This document shows positions 22,400-33,159 of a stretch of DNA of 64,000 nucleotides, in pieces. The stretch spans positions 55,875,570 through 55,939,569 of the forward strand of contig OX579634.1 of assembly GCA_951230915.1 (NCBI GenBank), in the 5' to 3' direction. The DNA comes from Antitrichia curtipendula. Taxonomy: Eukaryota > Streptophyta > Bryopsida > Hypnales > Leucodontaceae. The position numbers and the translations under genes are program-made. The notes under the pieces are model-generated. The model was not told the DNA's origin and made no database searches. It was given only the letters and a program-made list of their open reading frames with translations. The stretch's first letter is position 1. The number at the start of each line of letters is the position of its first letter.

Positions 22400-24600
22400 T
22401 TTTGAGTATAGTTTTGAGTGTTTTAGCTAGTGAGCTTAGGTTTTCATAGAAGACTTATTTTCCTAGCACTATAATATTATATAGGCTTATATACTTTCCT
22501 ACTTTGTATTACACTATGCATATGAAATATATTTGATTTTGTTTTGAATGATTTTGCCCAAAGTGACTTCATTTATTTTTTGCACGTACTCATTTGAAAT
22601 TTGAATGGACTTGTGGACTTCATACATATTAAAATTATTTATACCATGAAATGAAATGTCATTGAATTGGAGTACAATTCATTCCCAATTTCCACTCAAT
22701 GAATAGAAGTAGGGAAGGTTGGACGGACCACGAAGGCACGAAGTGGCCCGAACTTGAAATTAGGGGAAAAAACGCTTTTCAAATGTCATTAATGCCTTGA
22801 TGGAAATATATATATGCAAAGGAATGATGGAACTCCCCCCCAAAAGGGATTGAAATAGGTAAAAATTCACTTGCAAAATAGGCAAAGGAATGATAGAGAA
22901 AAGCAAAAAATAGGGAAGTAATTACCTACTTAAAAATGAATGGCATTTAGTTGGGATAGAATAACGTGACAAATGAAGCCCAAAAAAATTAGAATGGGTT
23001 TAGAGAATACAAAATTTAAATGGCCTTTGATTGAGAATTTTAGATGGAGCAATTTTGCTAATGAAGCACAAAAAAAGTAGGAAGGTAAACTGAATGCCAA
23101 AAATTGGCATTGAGTTGGAGAAAAATTAGGAAGAGAATAATAATGCCATTTAGTTTTTATATAACTTGGGATGTAACAATTTTGCTAATCAATCTAAAAA
23201 AAATTGGAAAAGAAATGAATCCAAAAAATTAGGAAAGGGAAAGAATCCCCCCCAAAAAGGAAAGGGAATGAATCCCAAGAAACATTTGATAAGGGAATGA
23301 ATCCCAAAGAAATAGGAAAGGGAATGATATACAAAAAATAAAGGGCATTGGCCATTGGGATGGCATGGGATAATATTGCAAATGAAGTTCAAATAAAATT
23401 AGGAAGTAAATGATATACCCAAAAAAAAGGCATCTATTTGGGATACAATAATCTTGCAAATCACTAACCAAAAATAAGAAGGGCTTAGGTAATACAAAAA
23501 TTAAATTATTTAAATGGCCTTCGGGCTCATGATGGAATGGAGCCATTTTGGCATTTTGCTAATGAATTTTACAAAGATTAGGAAGGGAAAGAAATGTAAG
23601 TGCATTTTAAATGTTGCTAATAAAAACAAACAAATGTGAAAGAAATATGAAACAAATATTGTTTCACATTACCTCTTATGTCATATGAAAAATGGGAAGT
23701 GAATGGATAGACTTCAATTTCGTACCATAAAGAAAAAAATTTAGGGAATCCCTTAGGATGGAATAATTGTGCTAATAAATAAAACAAATAGGAAAGGAAA
23801 TAAGCAAACAAAAATGCTTACCGTTGGATTAAACAATTTTAGGAATTAATGAAGAAAAAAAATAGGAAAGGAAGTGAGTTGGATGAATAAATATTGGCAT
23901 GGAGTTCACATAAAAGAGTTCTATGAATTAATGAAGAAAAAAATGGTGTCTTTGAGTTGGGGACTTGAGGTGGGAGAACTTCAGGAAATAAGCGAAAATA
24001 AAATAGAGATGGAAATGATTCAACAAAAAAAGATGAATTGAAAATTGGGATGGAAGATTGTTAGGAACAAAATAGAAAAAGGAATGATTCAACTAAACCA
24101 AAAAAATTAAATATAATTTGGGATGGGAGAGTCTTACAAATGAAGCATCTACAGAAAAAGAAGACAAAATGATCCAACCCAAAAAGAATGCCATACAATT
24201 GACAAGTTGGGATGGGAGACCTGTGCTAATTCCTGGAAAAAAATAGGAAAGGGAATGATGCCCCCCCAAAAAGGACAGTGACTTAGAATGGAAGACTTTT
24301 AGGAATGAAGCCCGAAAAATTAGGAAAGGAAATGATGGAATTAAAAATTGCAGTTGCATATTGAAGGCCTAGAATTTTAAATAACTCCCCTACTATTTCT
24401 TTCATTTCAAATACAATGCAGTTTTATCCTTTTATCTAGTACACTACATTTCAAAAATATTGATTAAACATTTACTAAATATTTCCTCAAAGTGTCCTAA
24501 ACATTTCCTAAATCAAAGAATTTACATTGTTTTTTACAACCTAAATGATATGTTTGTTCAAAGTAGTTTGAAGTGTTAGAAGAAGTAAGGAAAAACATTT
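22400..24600. other. Spacer of degenerate 75-85-bp repeats
   Basis: No gene. From about 22690 to 24360 the sequence is a chain of diverged units with GGAAAGGGAATGAT, ATTGGGATGGGAGAG and TTAGGAATGAAGC words separated by A-runs, the same family as at 17950 and 26390. 24360-24600 is plain AT-rich DNA. Confidence 0.6.
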
Positions 24601-24604
24601 CTCA

Positions 24605-25026
24605 CCACAACAAAGGAGACATCCTCTTCCATGGATTTTCTTCCAAATCTTAGGCCATGGACCTCTTTATTCGGCATCTTGCTTTCATTGTCTTGTCAGA
24701 ATCCAAAATAAGTTGTTGAGGCTAAATTAATGCTTCCCACTCTCCAAGGAAAAGGGCGGTTCAAGGATGTCGCATTTAAAAGTCTTGCTTCCTGTGCTGG
24801 ACGAGTGAGTCCCCGCCCTGGAGTCCCCGCCCTGCCTTCGAGTCCCCGCCCTGGAGTCCCCGCCCTACCTTCAAGTCCCCGCCCTGCCTTCGAATCCCCG
24901 CCCTGGAGTCCCCGCCCTGACTTCGAGTCCCCGCCCTGCCTTCGAGTCCCCGCCCTAGAGTCCCCGCCCTGACTTCGAGTTCCCACCCTTATTTGAAGTC
25001 CCCACCATGGAGTCCCCGCCCTATTG
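24605..25026 (+). repeat. Duplicated module with GC-box array, copy 1
   Basis: A stretch of about 200 bp (CTCTTCCATGGA..., TATTCGGCATCTTGC...) is followed by about 14 GAGTCCCCGCCCTG boxes from 24807, spaced 14 or 19 bp. The same module recurs at 27355-27800. The array looks like the element's promoters but no TATA box or gene follows; a Tc1/mariner element interrupts it right at its end. Confidence 0.7.
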
Positions 25027-25028
25027 TA

Positions 25029-26263
25029 CAGTACCCTCCAAAAAGTCTTGCAACCCCATTATGAAGTCCTTCAAATTTTCCTTTTTAACTCCATTTTAAG
25101 AACATACTATGAAAAGTATCCTATTAAATCTATTGCTTCATGGAACCTTCACCAACATATGAAATTTCAATGTCTAAAAATAGAAACTCCATTTTTGGTG
25201 AATTATTTTATTTATTTTTCACGATATTACATAATAATTAATTAGAAAATGTGTATGATGATTTTTTAAGATCTAATTGCGTATATATTTAGGAAACATC
25301 ATTGTTCACATCTTTCATATTACAAAGATGCACACTATGTAGGTAAATTTTTTGTCTATTTGGCTTTAATGTATTTTGCAATTTCCTTTCATACATGTTC
25401 AAGGCAAAGGTCATGTATTCAAAAACATTTGAATAAATATTGTCAAATAGGATATCATTAGGAAGCTATGGTATTGTAGAAGCCTACTATATCATGAATT
25501 TTACAGTATGTCTCGCTAACTAGCAACGACTTTGCAACAAAGTGTTACACCTACTACCATCAAGTACTACCACCTTGAGCTGCTATCTTAGCTTTGATTT
25601 GGTTTGGCATCGTAGAAATTGACTTTTGAATACTTTCTTGAGGTATATCCTTGCATGCCATATTCACTAATGTCCACATTTAGTCATTGTTGTAGGATCT
25701 ACATCTTTTTTGTACTCGATCTTTGACTTGCTTCTATAAATTCTCTATAGGATTAAGGTCAAAAGAATTTGGTGGCCACTCAATGAATTTTACATTATGT
25801 CATGGTGCAAAGTTGACCAACATTGCTTAGAACTTCACAAGTTTGCTTATAGAACTTCTAGCAACATCATATATACAATATTTTAGACAAACATTAATTT
25901 TTTCTCACAAAACTTCTAGGCTATGTCTACAAGCAACAATCACTAGAAGCATGCATGCACTAATGTTGATCCTCTCAATCGCAAAACCGGTTGAAATCCA
26001 CTACCTATGATCTTCTACAATGAAATTTTTAAATTAGCATTGTCCCTTTAAATTTAGCTTAGTGTTTTCAAAATCAACCACCTTTCACAAAGAAAGATTT
26101 TTCTAAGAAGTGGAATGAGTTACAACAAGGTGCATGACTCACCTAGTTTGGGGCAAAAAATCTCAATCAAATATCTAAATTTACCTACCATGAGTTTGAT
26201 TTGTAATCAAACTACTCGGATGAGAACTAGACATGGGGTTGCAAGAGTTCTTGGAGGGTACTG
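25029..26263 (-). mobile_element. Nested Tc1/mariner element
   Basis: Terminal inverted repeats of about 31 bp begin CAGTACCCTCCAA and continue CTTGCAACCCCAT on both ends with two mismatches. The element is flanked by TA on each side (25027-25028 and 26264-26265), the Tc1/mariner target duplication. Length is 1235 bp. It carries a broken transposase on the minus strand and sits inside the hAT element at the end of a GC-box array. Confidence 0.85.
25575..25800 (-). pseudogene. Tc1/mariner transposase remnant
   Basis: On the minus strand one frame reads WPPNSFDLNPIENL, the signature around the third catalytic residue of Tc1-type transposases (DD34E: the E of PIEN), followed by KQVKDRVQKR. Stops interrupt the frame right after ENL and again about 25 codons later. 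The distance back to the NFAP motif (normally DNAP, the second aspartate) is only about 15 residues instead of the usual spacing, so there is an internal deletion as well. Not functional. Confidence 0.8.
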
Positions 26264-26389
26264 TACATTCAATTAAAAAAGAGTTCCTTGTGCCAAGTAT
26301 TCCAAAAAATGAATCCCTTTACATGAAGAACAAACTATAACTTGTAACTTCTCATTGTTCTAAGACAAGAATGAAATAAAAAATCAATA

Positions 26390-27350
26390 GGAATAGGAAT
26401 AATGGATTAAAAAACAAATGGCATTGAGTTCGGAACTTCGGATGGAAGAATTTGTTTATGGATGAAGCAAAAGTGATAAGAAAGGGAATGATTCAACAAA
26501 TCAAGAATGGCAATGATTTAGGATGGAAGAGTTTTTGGAACGAAGCAAAGAACAAATATAGGAAAGGGAATGACTAAATAAAAAAAGATTGGCATAGACT
26601 TGGAATAAAAGAGTTTAGGAATTAAAGAAGGAAAAAATAGGAACGTATATAAAAATAGAGAATCGAATGATTCTACATATAACTATTGGCATGCAATTGG
26701 AATTAAAGAGTTTTAGGAATTAATGAAGCCAAACAAAATAGGAAAGGGAATGGTGGAACAAAAATAAAATGGCATTGAATTGAAAACAAAGTGCTTAAGG
26801 AGTTCATGTAGCCAAAAAAACTAAGGGGCATTGAGGTGGAATGGAAGAATTTTAGAAATGAAGCAGAAACAAAAACGAAAAAAAAGAGAATGATGGAACA
26901 AATAAATCATGGCTTTGAATTGAGGTGGTAGAACTTCAAGAAATAAGCAAAAATGAAGTAGGAAAGGGCATGATTCAACAAACAAAGATCGGCATGGTGT
27001 TGGAAGAATACTACAAAAGAGACTTGCTAAGTTTTGAAGCAAAACAAATTGGAAAAGGAGATCATTCAACAAAACAACCCAAAAAATATGAATTGGGATG
27101 GGAGAGTTTTAGGAATGATCCAAATAAATAGGGAAAGGAATGATGGAACCAAAAATGAACATTTGGCTTTGATTTGAGATGGAAGAGTTTTAGGAACAAA
27201 ATAGAAAAAAGAATGATTCAACCAAAAGAAAAAAAATTAGAATAAGTTGGAATGGGAGAGTTCTAGGAATGAAGCCCAAAAAAAAGGAGAGAGAAAGATC
27301 CGACCTCGAATGAATGGCACAAACTTGGGATAGGAGAGTTTTCCTAATAC
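26390..27350. repeat. Spacer of degenerate 75-85-bp repeats
   Basis: Diverged units carrying GAGTTTTAGGAAT, GAAGC, AGGAAAGGGAATGATT and A-runs recur roughly every 75-85 bp. Same family as 17950-18880 and 22690-24360. No gene. 26266-26390 holds nothing recognisable. Confidence 0.6.
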
Positions 27351-27354
27351 CTTT

Positions 27355-27800
27355 CATCACAACGAAGGGGACATGCTCTTCCATGGAGTTTCTTCCAAAT
27401 CTTAGGCCGTGGAGCTCTTTATTCGGCATCTTGCTTTCATTGTCTTGTCAGAATTTGTTGAGGCTAAAATTAATGCTTCCCCCGCTCTAAGGAAAAGGCG
27501 GTTGAAGGATGTCAAGCACAAGCGCATTTCAAAGTCATACTTCCTGGGCTGGACGAGTACGTCCCCGCCCTGGATTCCCCGCCCTGCCTTCGAGTCCCCG
27601 CCCTGCCTTCGAGTCCCCGCCCTGCCTTCGAGTCCCCGCCCTGCCTTCGAGTCCCCGCCCTGCCTTCGAGTCCCCGCCCTGGAGTCCCCGCCCTGCCTTC
27701 GAGTCCTTGCCCTGGAGTCCGCGCCCTGCCTTCGAGTCCCCGCCCTAGAGTCCCCGCCCTGCCTTCAAGTCCGCGCCCTGACTTCGAGTTTGCGCCCTGA
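27355..27800 (+). repeat. Duplicated module with GC-box array, copy 2
   Basis: Matches 24605-25026: the same stretch (CTCTTCCATGGAGTTTC, TATTCGGCATCTTGC, GCTGGACGAGT) followed by a GAGTCCCCGCCCTG(CCTTC) array from about 27560. The copies differ by small indels and substitutions, so the duplication is not recent. Reading frames across the array give repeated SPRPAFE peptides and are not genes. Confidence 0.7.
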
Positions 27801-28745
27801 CTTTGAGTCCATTCCATGGAGTCTGAGATTGAGCTGCGCTCTCTCAAGTTCCTCCATTTGTGTGAATTGTCCGCCCCGGAGTCCGTGCCCTGCGTCCGCG
27901 CCCTAGCACAATCCATTCAGCGAAAACATTGGGGAGTGAAAGCCATTTTTTTTGCCCACGAATTTGGGGGTGTGACGACATTTAATGTTCCCCTTTTTCC
28001 ATGAAAAGGAGGGACACAATCTTCCCAGACCATTAAGGATGGCGAAGGTCAACGTACTTTTCGATGCATCCCCGTGAACACACCTGCATTTCTGTACTGG
28101 AGTCGCGCCTTGGAGTCCGCGCGTTCGAGTCCCCGCCCTGGAGTCCCCGCCCTGCTTTCGAGTCCCCGCCCTGGAGTCCCCGCCCTGCCTTTGAGTCCCC
28201 GCCCTAGAGTCCCCGCCCTGACTTAGAGTCCGCGCCCTGACTTTGAGTCCATTCCATGGAGTCTGAGATTGAGCTACGCTCTCTCAAATTCCTCCATTTG
28301 TGTGAATTGTCCGCCCCGGAGTCCGCGCCCTGTGTCCGCGCCCTAGCACAATCCATTGAGCAAAAACATTGGGGAGTGAAAGCCATTTTTTTTTATTTTT
28401 TGACACAAATGAAACGGGATTTCATTGCAAAAATAGAGTACAAGGCATCAGCCACAAGTGGCCTGATGAAAGGAGATAGACACAACGAAGGACAGACAAG
28501 ACAAAGGACGCAAAGCCGGCAAAACGGGCAAGACGAGGAGACCAACCAGGTGAAAGCCATTTTCTTTGCCCACAAATTTGGGGGCGTGACGACATTTAAT
28601 GTTCCCCTTTTTCCATGAAAAGGAGGGACACAATCTTCCCAGACCATTAAGGATGGCGAAGGTCAACGTACTTTTCGATGCATCCCCGTGAGCACACCTG
28701 CATTTCTGTACTGGAGTCGCGCCCTAGAGTCCGCGCGTTCGAGTC
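27796..28745 (+). repeat. Segment duplicated in tandem (27796-28120 and 28230-28745)
   Basis: Two copies of a segment running from a CCATTCCATGGAGTCTGAG start, through AACATTGGGGAGTGAAAGCC and CCATGAAAAGGAGGGACAC, to TTTCTGTACTGGAGTCGCGC. The first copy is uninterrupted; the second contains a 160-bp insert at 28390-28549. Between and after them lie GAGTCCCCGCCCTG boxes. Short open frames are shared by both copies but have no recognisable product. Confidence 0.8.
28390..28549 (-). mobile_element. 5'-truncated LINE 3' end with 14-bp target duplication
   Basis: Comparison with the uninterrupted copy at about 27940 shows an insert flanked by GTGAAAGCCATTTT on both sides (28376-28389 and 28550-28563). 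On the minus strand the insert ends in a poly-A-like tail preceded by ATGAAATCCCGTTTCATTT, typical of plant LINE 3' ends. No coding part remains. Confidence 0.7.
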
Positions 28746-28974
28746 CCCGCCCTGGAGTCCCCGCCCTGTCTTCGAGTCCTTGCCCTGGAGTCCCCGCCCT
28801 GCCTTTGAGTCCCCGCCCTGGAGTCCGCGCCCTGCCTTCAAGTCTCCGCCCTGCCTTCGAGTCCCCGCCCTAGAGTCCCCGCCCTGACTTAGAGTCCCCG
28901 CCTTGACTTCAAGTCCGCGCCCTATACTTTGGTGACGAAGACGTCCGCGCCCCCTAAACCGCTAAGTATATAAA
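28710..28974 (+). promoter_or_regulatory. GC-box array and TATA promoter of the transposase
   Basis: About a dozen GAGTCCCCGCCCTG / GAGTCCGCGCCCTG boxes (28715-28950) are followed by TATATAAA at 28967-28974. A CATTCCCCACATTTGTC segment then parallels the start regions of the other two units. A leader TTCATTTTGAGCTCCTTGTGAG follows; GTGAGTC at 29053 may be an intron donor. Confidence 0.7.
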
Positions 28975-29234
28975 GGAAAGGAAGACCCAGCATTCCCCAC
29001 ATTTGTCACCTGGCCTCTATTTCTTGGACTTCAATTCATTTTGAGCTCCTTGTGAGTCTACTTGGGTGACAGATGGCCCTAGTTTGCTGCTGAGGTGATG
29101 TCAAAATCAGTTCAAGCAGTGGAGTAGCGCTAACTGCTGTTACTGATACTGTGTTTGGTATATCTTGGATCCTTTTAACTTCAATATAAAGGAGGAGGAA
29201 GACGGAAGAAAATATCCTTGGATCGTTGAACGCA

Positions 29235-32200
29235 ATGGCAAGTCAAAGGAAGCAGACCAAGGAATGGGAGCCGTGGCTTCAGTTTACGGAGAATGGGGTT
29301 AAAGTGACTTGTGTTTTCTGTGCTGGGACCTTCAGTTACAAACGTGAGCGTGCTTTTGCACACTTTGGATATGGCTCCAAATCGGAGAGGTCAATTTGTC
29401 GAAGTATGCCTCGTCCAGTGCGACATAGATTTGCCAATTGTGCAGGATTTGTCCCGCTACGAATCGATGTCGGGGACATGTATGAAGGAGAACCAATTCA
29501 AAGTGTGCCATCTAGAGCAACTCCTCTTGCAAGTTCAAGTGAAGCCACTGAAAATGAGGTGACGGGTGGGATCAATGGTGGAAGAGCGGAAGAAGGGGCA
29601 AACGTTTCAGAAGGAATTGATATTCTACAAACGTCAAATAGTCTTGCTGGATCCAATTCTACGAGATCTGGATCATTACGTCAACAACGCATGGCGGACG
29701 CATTCAACATTGCAAAGAGGAAGGAGTTGGATGAGAAGTGGGCAAGTTTTTTCTATGAAGCGAATGTGCCATTTAATGTGGCAAGGCATCCAGCCTTCAT
29801 TGAAGCGGTGAGGGCAACCTCAGTGGCGAAGTTTGAATACAGTCCACCTTCTTACCATCAATTTAGGACTAATTTGATTGAACCGAGGAGGTTGCAAATT
29901 GAGAAGCAGATTCAAGAGAAGGTTGGATTTGCTGTCAAGCACTACGGGGTGTCGATATGCACCGATGGTTGGGATGATGTCAATCGGAGACCCCACATGA
30001 ATGTGATGATGTCATGCCCCACAGGTGATGTATTTTTGGGGTCAATTGATACTACCTCGCAAAAGAAAACCATGCGCTACATATCGGACCAAATGAACGT
30101 GTACATTGAGAAGGTGGGTCCCAAATATGTAACACAAGTGTGCACAGATAATGCAGCAAACATGCTTGGCGCATTGAAGGACATCACTAACACATACCCG
30201 CATATTTTTGCGCAAGGCTGCATGGCACATGCACTAGATCTCATGTTGGAAGACTGGGCCAAAGTCCAAGAATTTTCCGATTTAATTGCCAGGGCAAAAA
30301 GATTGTGCCAATACATTCGAAACCATCATGCGAGCATGTCGGTTTTCCGCGAGTTGAGTCCGAATCTGCAACTCGTAGTGCCTAGCGAAACCCGCTTCGC
30401 TTGTAATTTCCTCATGTTGCAGCGATTGGTGAAACTCAGAGGAGTCTTGGAGCGGTTGAATAACCACCCACGTGTTCTAAATTTCTTTGATACCCTGAGG
30501 AATGAACAAAATGGACCGCAAGCAGCTACCGCTTCACGTAATGTCAAAAAAACCATTGAAGATGTGGCTTTCTGGCAACGGTGTGTGAATTACGTGTACA
30601 TGACTGAAGACGTATTGAAGGCTTTGCGTGTGTTTGATGGACGAGAACCAGCCATGGGTCGGGCGTGGCTCTTAATGCACAATTTGCGAGGGCATGTGTT
30701 TTCTTTAAGAGAACCACCTTTCAGCTTACGTGATGACATAGCAATCATTTTGGAAGAATCTTTCAGTGCAAGATGGCACATGGTTTTTGAAGATACACAC
30801 TACACAGCGGCCCTTTTGAATCCATACCTCTTGGATAACGTGGCGCTCAGGGAAGATCAAACTGCCCTACGTGCATTGTATAGAGTCATCCGCAACATGA
30901 TGGGGAACCTGGGTGTCAATTTTGATGATGTGATGGCGGAATTAACAGAATTCGAGGAGGGTATTGGACCCTACAGTCCAGCTGAGACACCCAACATCCG
31001 TGCGACACAAATGCTTCCCCACCAATGGTGGCACATGGTTGGAGATTGGGCTCTTTCGAAAATTGCCGTGTGTGTTTTATTCCTCACGTGTTCCGCCAGC
31101 TCCTGTGAAAGGAATTGGAGTATGTATTCCTTTGTTCACAATAAGATCCGAAATCGATTGGCCCCTGAAAAGGCAGAGTCCCTAGTATATATTTATACCA
31201 ATAGCCGTGTACTTCACCAACGACCAGGAGCCGATCCAGTTCGTTGGTATGATGCGAATATGTACTCAGAGAATTCTGATCCAGATGCCCTTGGACCGAT
31301 CTCGGTGAATGAACGCAATCGGGAATTTGACGCACTGCAATCAGAGGAAGAAGAAGAGGTTGATGGGGAAGCCAACCGAGGAGCTCAAGAGTATCCGGCA
31401 AACCCAGATCTTTGGAGGCAAGGAGCCGATCACCTCGAAGAAGCGCGGAACTACTATGGAGATGCTGATGATGGAGAGGAGGAACTCCTTCGTGGTCGTA
31501 GGGGACCACCACCACCAAATCCTCGTCGTAGTCTTTCACCTCCACTTCCTCAAAATGAAGGGGTTGTAGAAGTCCCAACTTTGTCGTCTTCTTTGGAGAC
31601 CGACAATCCAAATGACGATAACGTTGATGATGGTATTTCCCACAACAACAACGACGATGATGACAACCTCCCTCCAGGAAATGGCGGCGGAAATGGCGGT
31701 GGAAATGGAAATGGTGGTGGACATGAAAATGGCGAGAGAAACAGGGGGAGGAATGCGAATCCAAATCATGGAGGATCTTCTCACAATCGAGATGGCAATA
31801 CACGCCCTACGGGAGTAGAACCAGCAACTCGTAACATTAGAGCTCTAGAAAGACAGCATGATAGAAACGTTAGAAATGCAAGAGTGCCACGCCCTTTTGC
31901 AAGAAATCAACCGGCTGGTAACATAAGAAGGCCTTTTGATCTAGAGCATGTGGACCATGATGATGTTTTTGCTTTTGTAGAACCACCCGAAGACATTGCC
32001 CCTGTACCGGCTCCAGTTGCGGGCCATCCTGCTATTTCTGAACATGGTACACAAGTGCCACATTCCCTAGATCCATCTTCAGAAACAATTTCCAATGCCA
32101 TCCAAAGACCTTCTCAAAAACGATTAGGCTCAGTGGGAAATGTTGATTTGACTCTGCAAAGAGTTTCATGTGGTAGACCACCTGTGGCCCCTCGGCCCTC

Positions 32201-32297
32201 CGTTCATCATGAAGTAGGTCAATATCAACAAGCCCGTGGACGGACGAGAGGCCATGGTAGAGCTGCAGGCCGTGGAGGGAGTACAGGCCGAGGATGA
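29235..32297 (+). CDS. hAT-family transposase (BED, DUF659, hATC)
   Basis: 1020 codons from the ATG at 29235. A BED-like finger (CVFC, later H of AHFGYG) lies near residues 26-45. The DUF659/RNase-H-like core follows: first catalytic aspartate in CTDGWDD (about D244), second in CTDNAANM (about D305), and the hAT CxxH motif in GCMAH (about 329-332). The C-terminal dimerisation domain (about 597-660) contains WWHMVGDW and the catalytic glutamate in SCERNWS (about E625). All three acidic residues are present, so the core could be active. A long tail follows: acidic, Asn/Gly repeats, then RG-rich. The frame is closed by TGA at 32295, after which it stays open to 32747; the stop may be a mutation. 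It is the third unit of the 18.5-kb element and has its own GC-array promoter. Confidence 0.9.
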   Translation: MASQRKQTKEWEPWLQFTENGVKVTCVFCAGTFSYKRERAFAHFGYGSKSERSICRSMPRPVRHRFANCAGFVPLRIDVGDMYEGEPIQSVPSRATPLASSSEATENEVTGGINGGRAEEGANVSEGIDILQTSNSLAGSNSTRSGSLRQQRMADAFNIAKRKELDEKWASFFYEANVPFNVARHPAFIEAVRATSVAKFEYSPPSYHQFRTNLIEPRRLQIEKQIQEKVGFAVKHYGVSICTDGWDDVNRRPHMNVMMSCPTGDVFLGSIDTTSQKKTMRYISDQMNVYIEKVGPKYVTQVCTDNAANMLGALKDITNTYPHIFAQGCMAHALDLMLEDWAKVQEFSDLIARAKRLCQYIRNHHASMSVFRELSPNLQLVVPSETRFACNFLMLQRLVKLRGVLERLNNHPRVLNFFDTLRNEQNGPQAATASRNVKKTIEDVAFWQRCVNYVYMTEDVLKALRVFDGREPAMGRAWLLMHNLRGHVFSLREPPFSLRDDIAIILEESFSARWHMVFEDTHYTAALLNPYLLDNVALREDQTALRALYRVIRNMMGNLGVNFDDVMAELTEFEEGIGPYSPAETPNIRATQMLPHQWWHMVGDWALSKIAVCVLFLTCSASSCERNWSMYSFVHNKIRNRLAPEKAESLVYIYTNSRVLHQRPGADPVRWYDANMYSENSDPDALGPISVNERNREFDALQSEEEEEVDGEANRGAQEYPANPDLWRQGADHLEEARNYYGDADDGEEELLRGRRGPPPPNPRRSLSPPLPQNEGVVEVPTLSSSLETDNPNDDNVDDGISHNNNDDDDNLPPGNGGGNGGGNGNGGGHENGERNRGRNANPNHGGSSHNRDGNTRPTGVEPATRNIRALERQHDRNVRNARVPRPFARNQPAGNIRRPFDLEHVDHDDVFAFVEPPEDIAPVPAPVAGHPAISEHGTQVPHSLDPSSETISNAIQRPSQKRLGSVGNVDLTLQRVSCGRPPVAPRPSVHHEVGQYQQARGRTRGHGRAAGRGGSTGRG

Positions 32298-32747
32298 ACA
32301 GAAGATCTGCATATTGGAGAAGCATCATCGCCAAGGCATGCTATTCGTTCACCCCTCGGAATTGGAGCAAGAGATCCAAATAGGGTGATAGAACCGTTCC
32401 TAAGTACATACGTACCAAGACCTAGCCGGTCAACTCCGGCATTTGTTATTCAAACAATTCCAGGTAGGCCTACTATAAATTCTGATGCAGAAGACCCCAA
32501 TGCACAACGACACAAGAGGTTGAAGCGCAAACGTACTCATGGCCAAACAACTATAGAGCTTCGAAATGAAAACTCGGAAGTTGAGGAACATTGGACCACC
32601 GACAGTGGTGAAGCAGAAGATGAATATGACAGCAATGAAGATGCCAATGACGAGGCACCAGAGGATGATGATGTTGTTGTTCGAGATGCTAATGCAGCGA
32701 ATCCAAGTGCCCAAGAAGTTCGTAGGTCGAGTCGTTTGAATAATTGA
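32298..32747 (+). pseudogene. In-frame continuation of the transposase after TGA
   Basis: The transposase frame has no further stop between the TGA at 32295 and TGA at 32745, giving about 149 more codons. The composition continues the tail (Arg/Pro-rich, then acidic, ending VRRSSRLNN). The simplest reading is that the original protein ended near 32745 and TGA arose from CGA. Readthrough is possible but unsupported. Confidence 0.6.
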
Positions 32748-33159
32748 GGTTATTGAATTGCATCGATGGTAGATCTCGGATCTTTAAGAGTTGAAGACAA
32801 TTGTAGCAATTGGAAGAAATATAGACGAGAAGCCAAAAAAATGTTTTGGATAACCTATGAGAAACAGAGAAAGTGAGCGTATTTTGGAAGTATAGATTCA
32901 TTGTATTGATATTGTACTTTGCAATGTATGAATTTTATAAACTATTTTGGTAATCACAAACATTGCAGCCTACCTGTATTTTTTTTGTGTATTTTGTATT
33001 TGATGGGCCTCCTGGAAACCTTGGTGGGGAAATCATGTAAAATACATTCCAGTTACTGGTTCTTTTTAATGCAGTGGGGTCTCCTATTTGTTCCGAATTT
33101 TTTTATACATATATATATATATATTGTAGAACACATAAATTTAATCCACCATTGCTCGT

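Noticed and set aside
27409..27906. SPRPAFE-repeat open frames in the GC-box array, and the shared 60-residue frame in the duplicated segments
   Set aside because: Repeat-driven frames without domain or start context; the shared frame is simply carried along in the duplicated DNA.
31084..31803. 239-codon minus-strand frame inside the transposase
   Set aside because: A His/Arg-rich shadow of the low-complexity acidic and Gly/Asn tail of the transposase.
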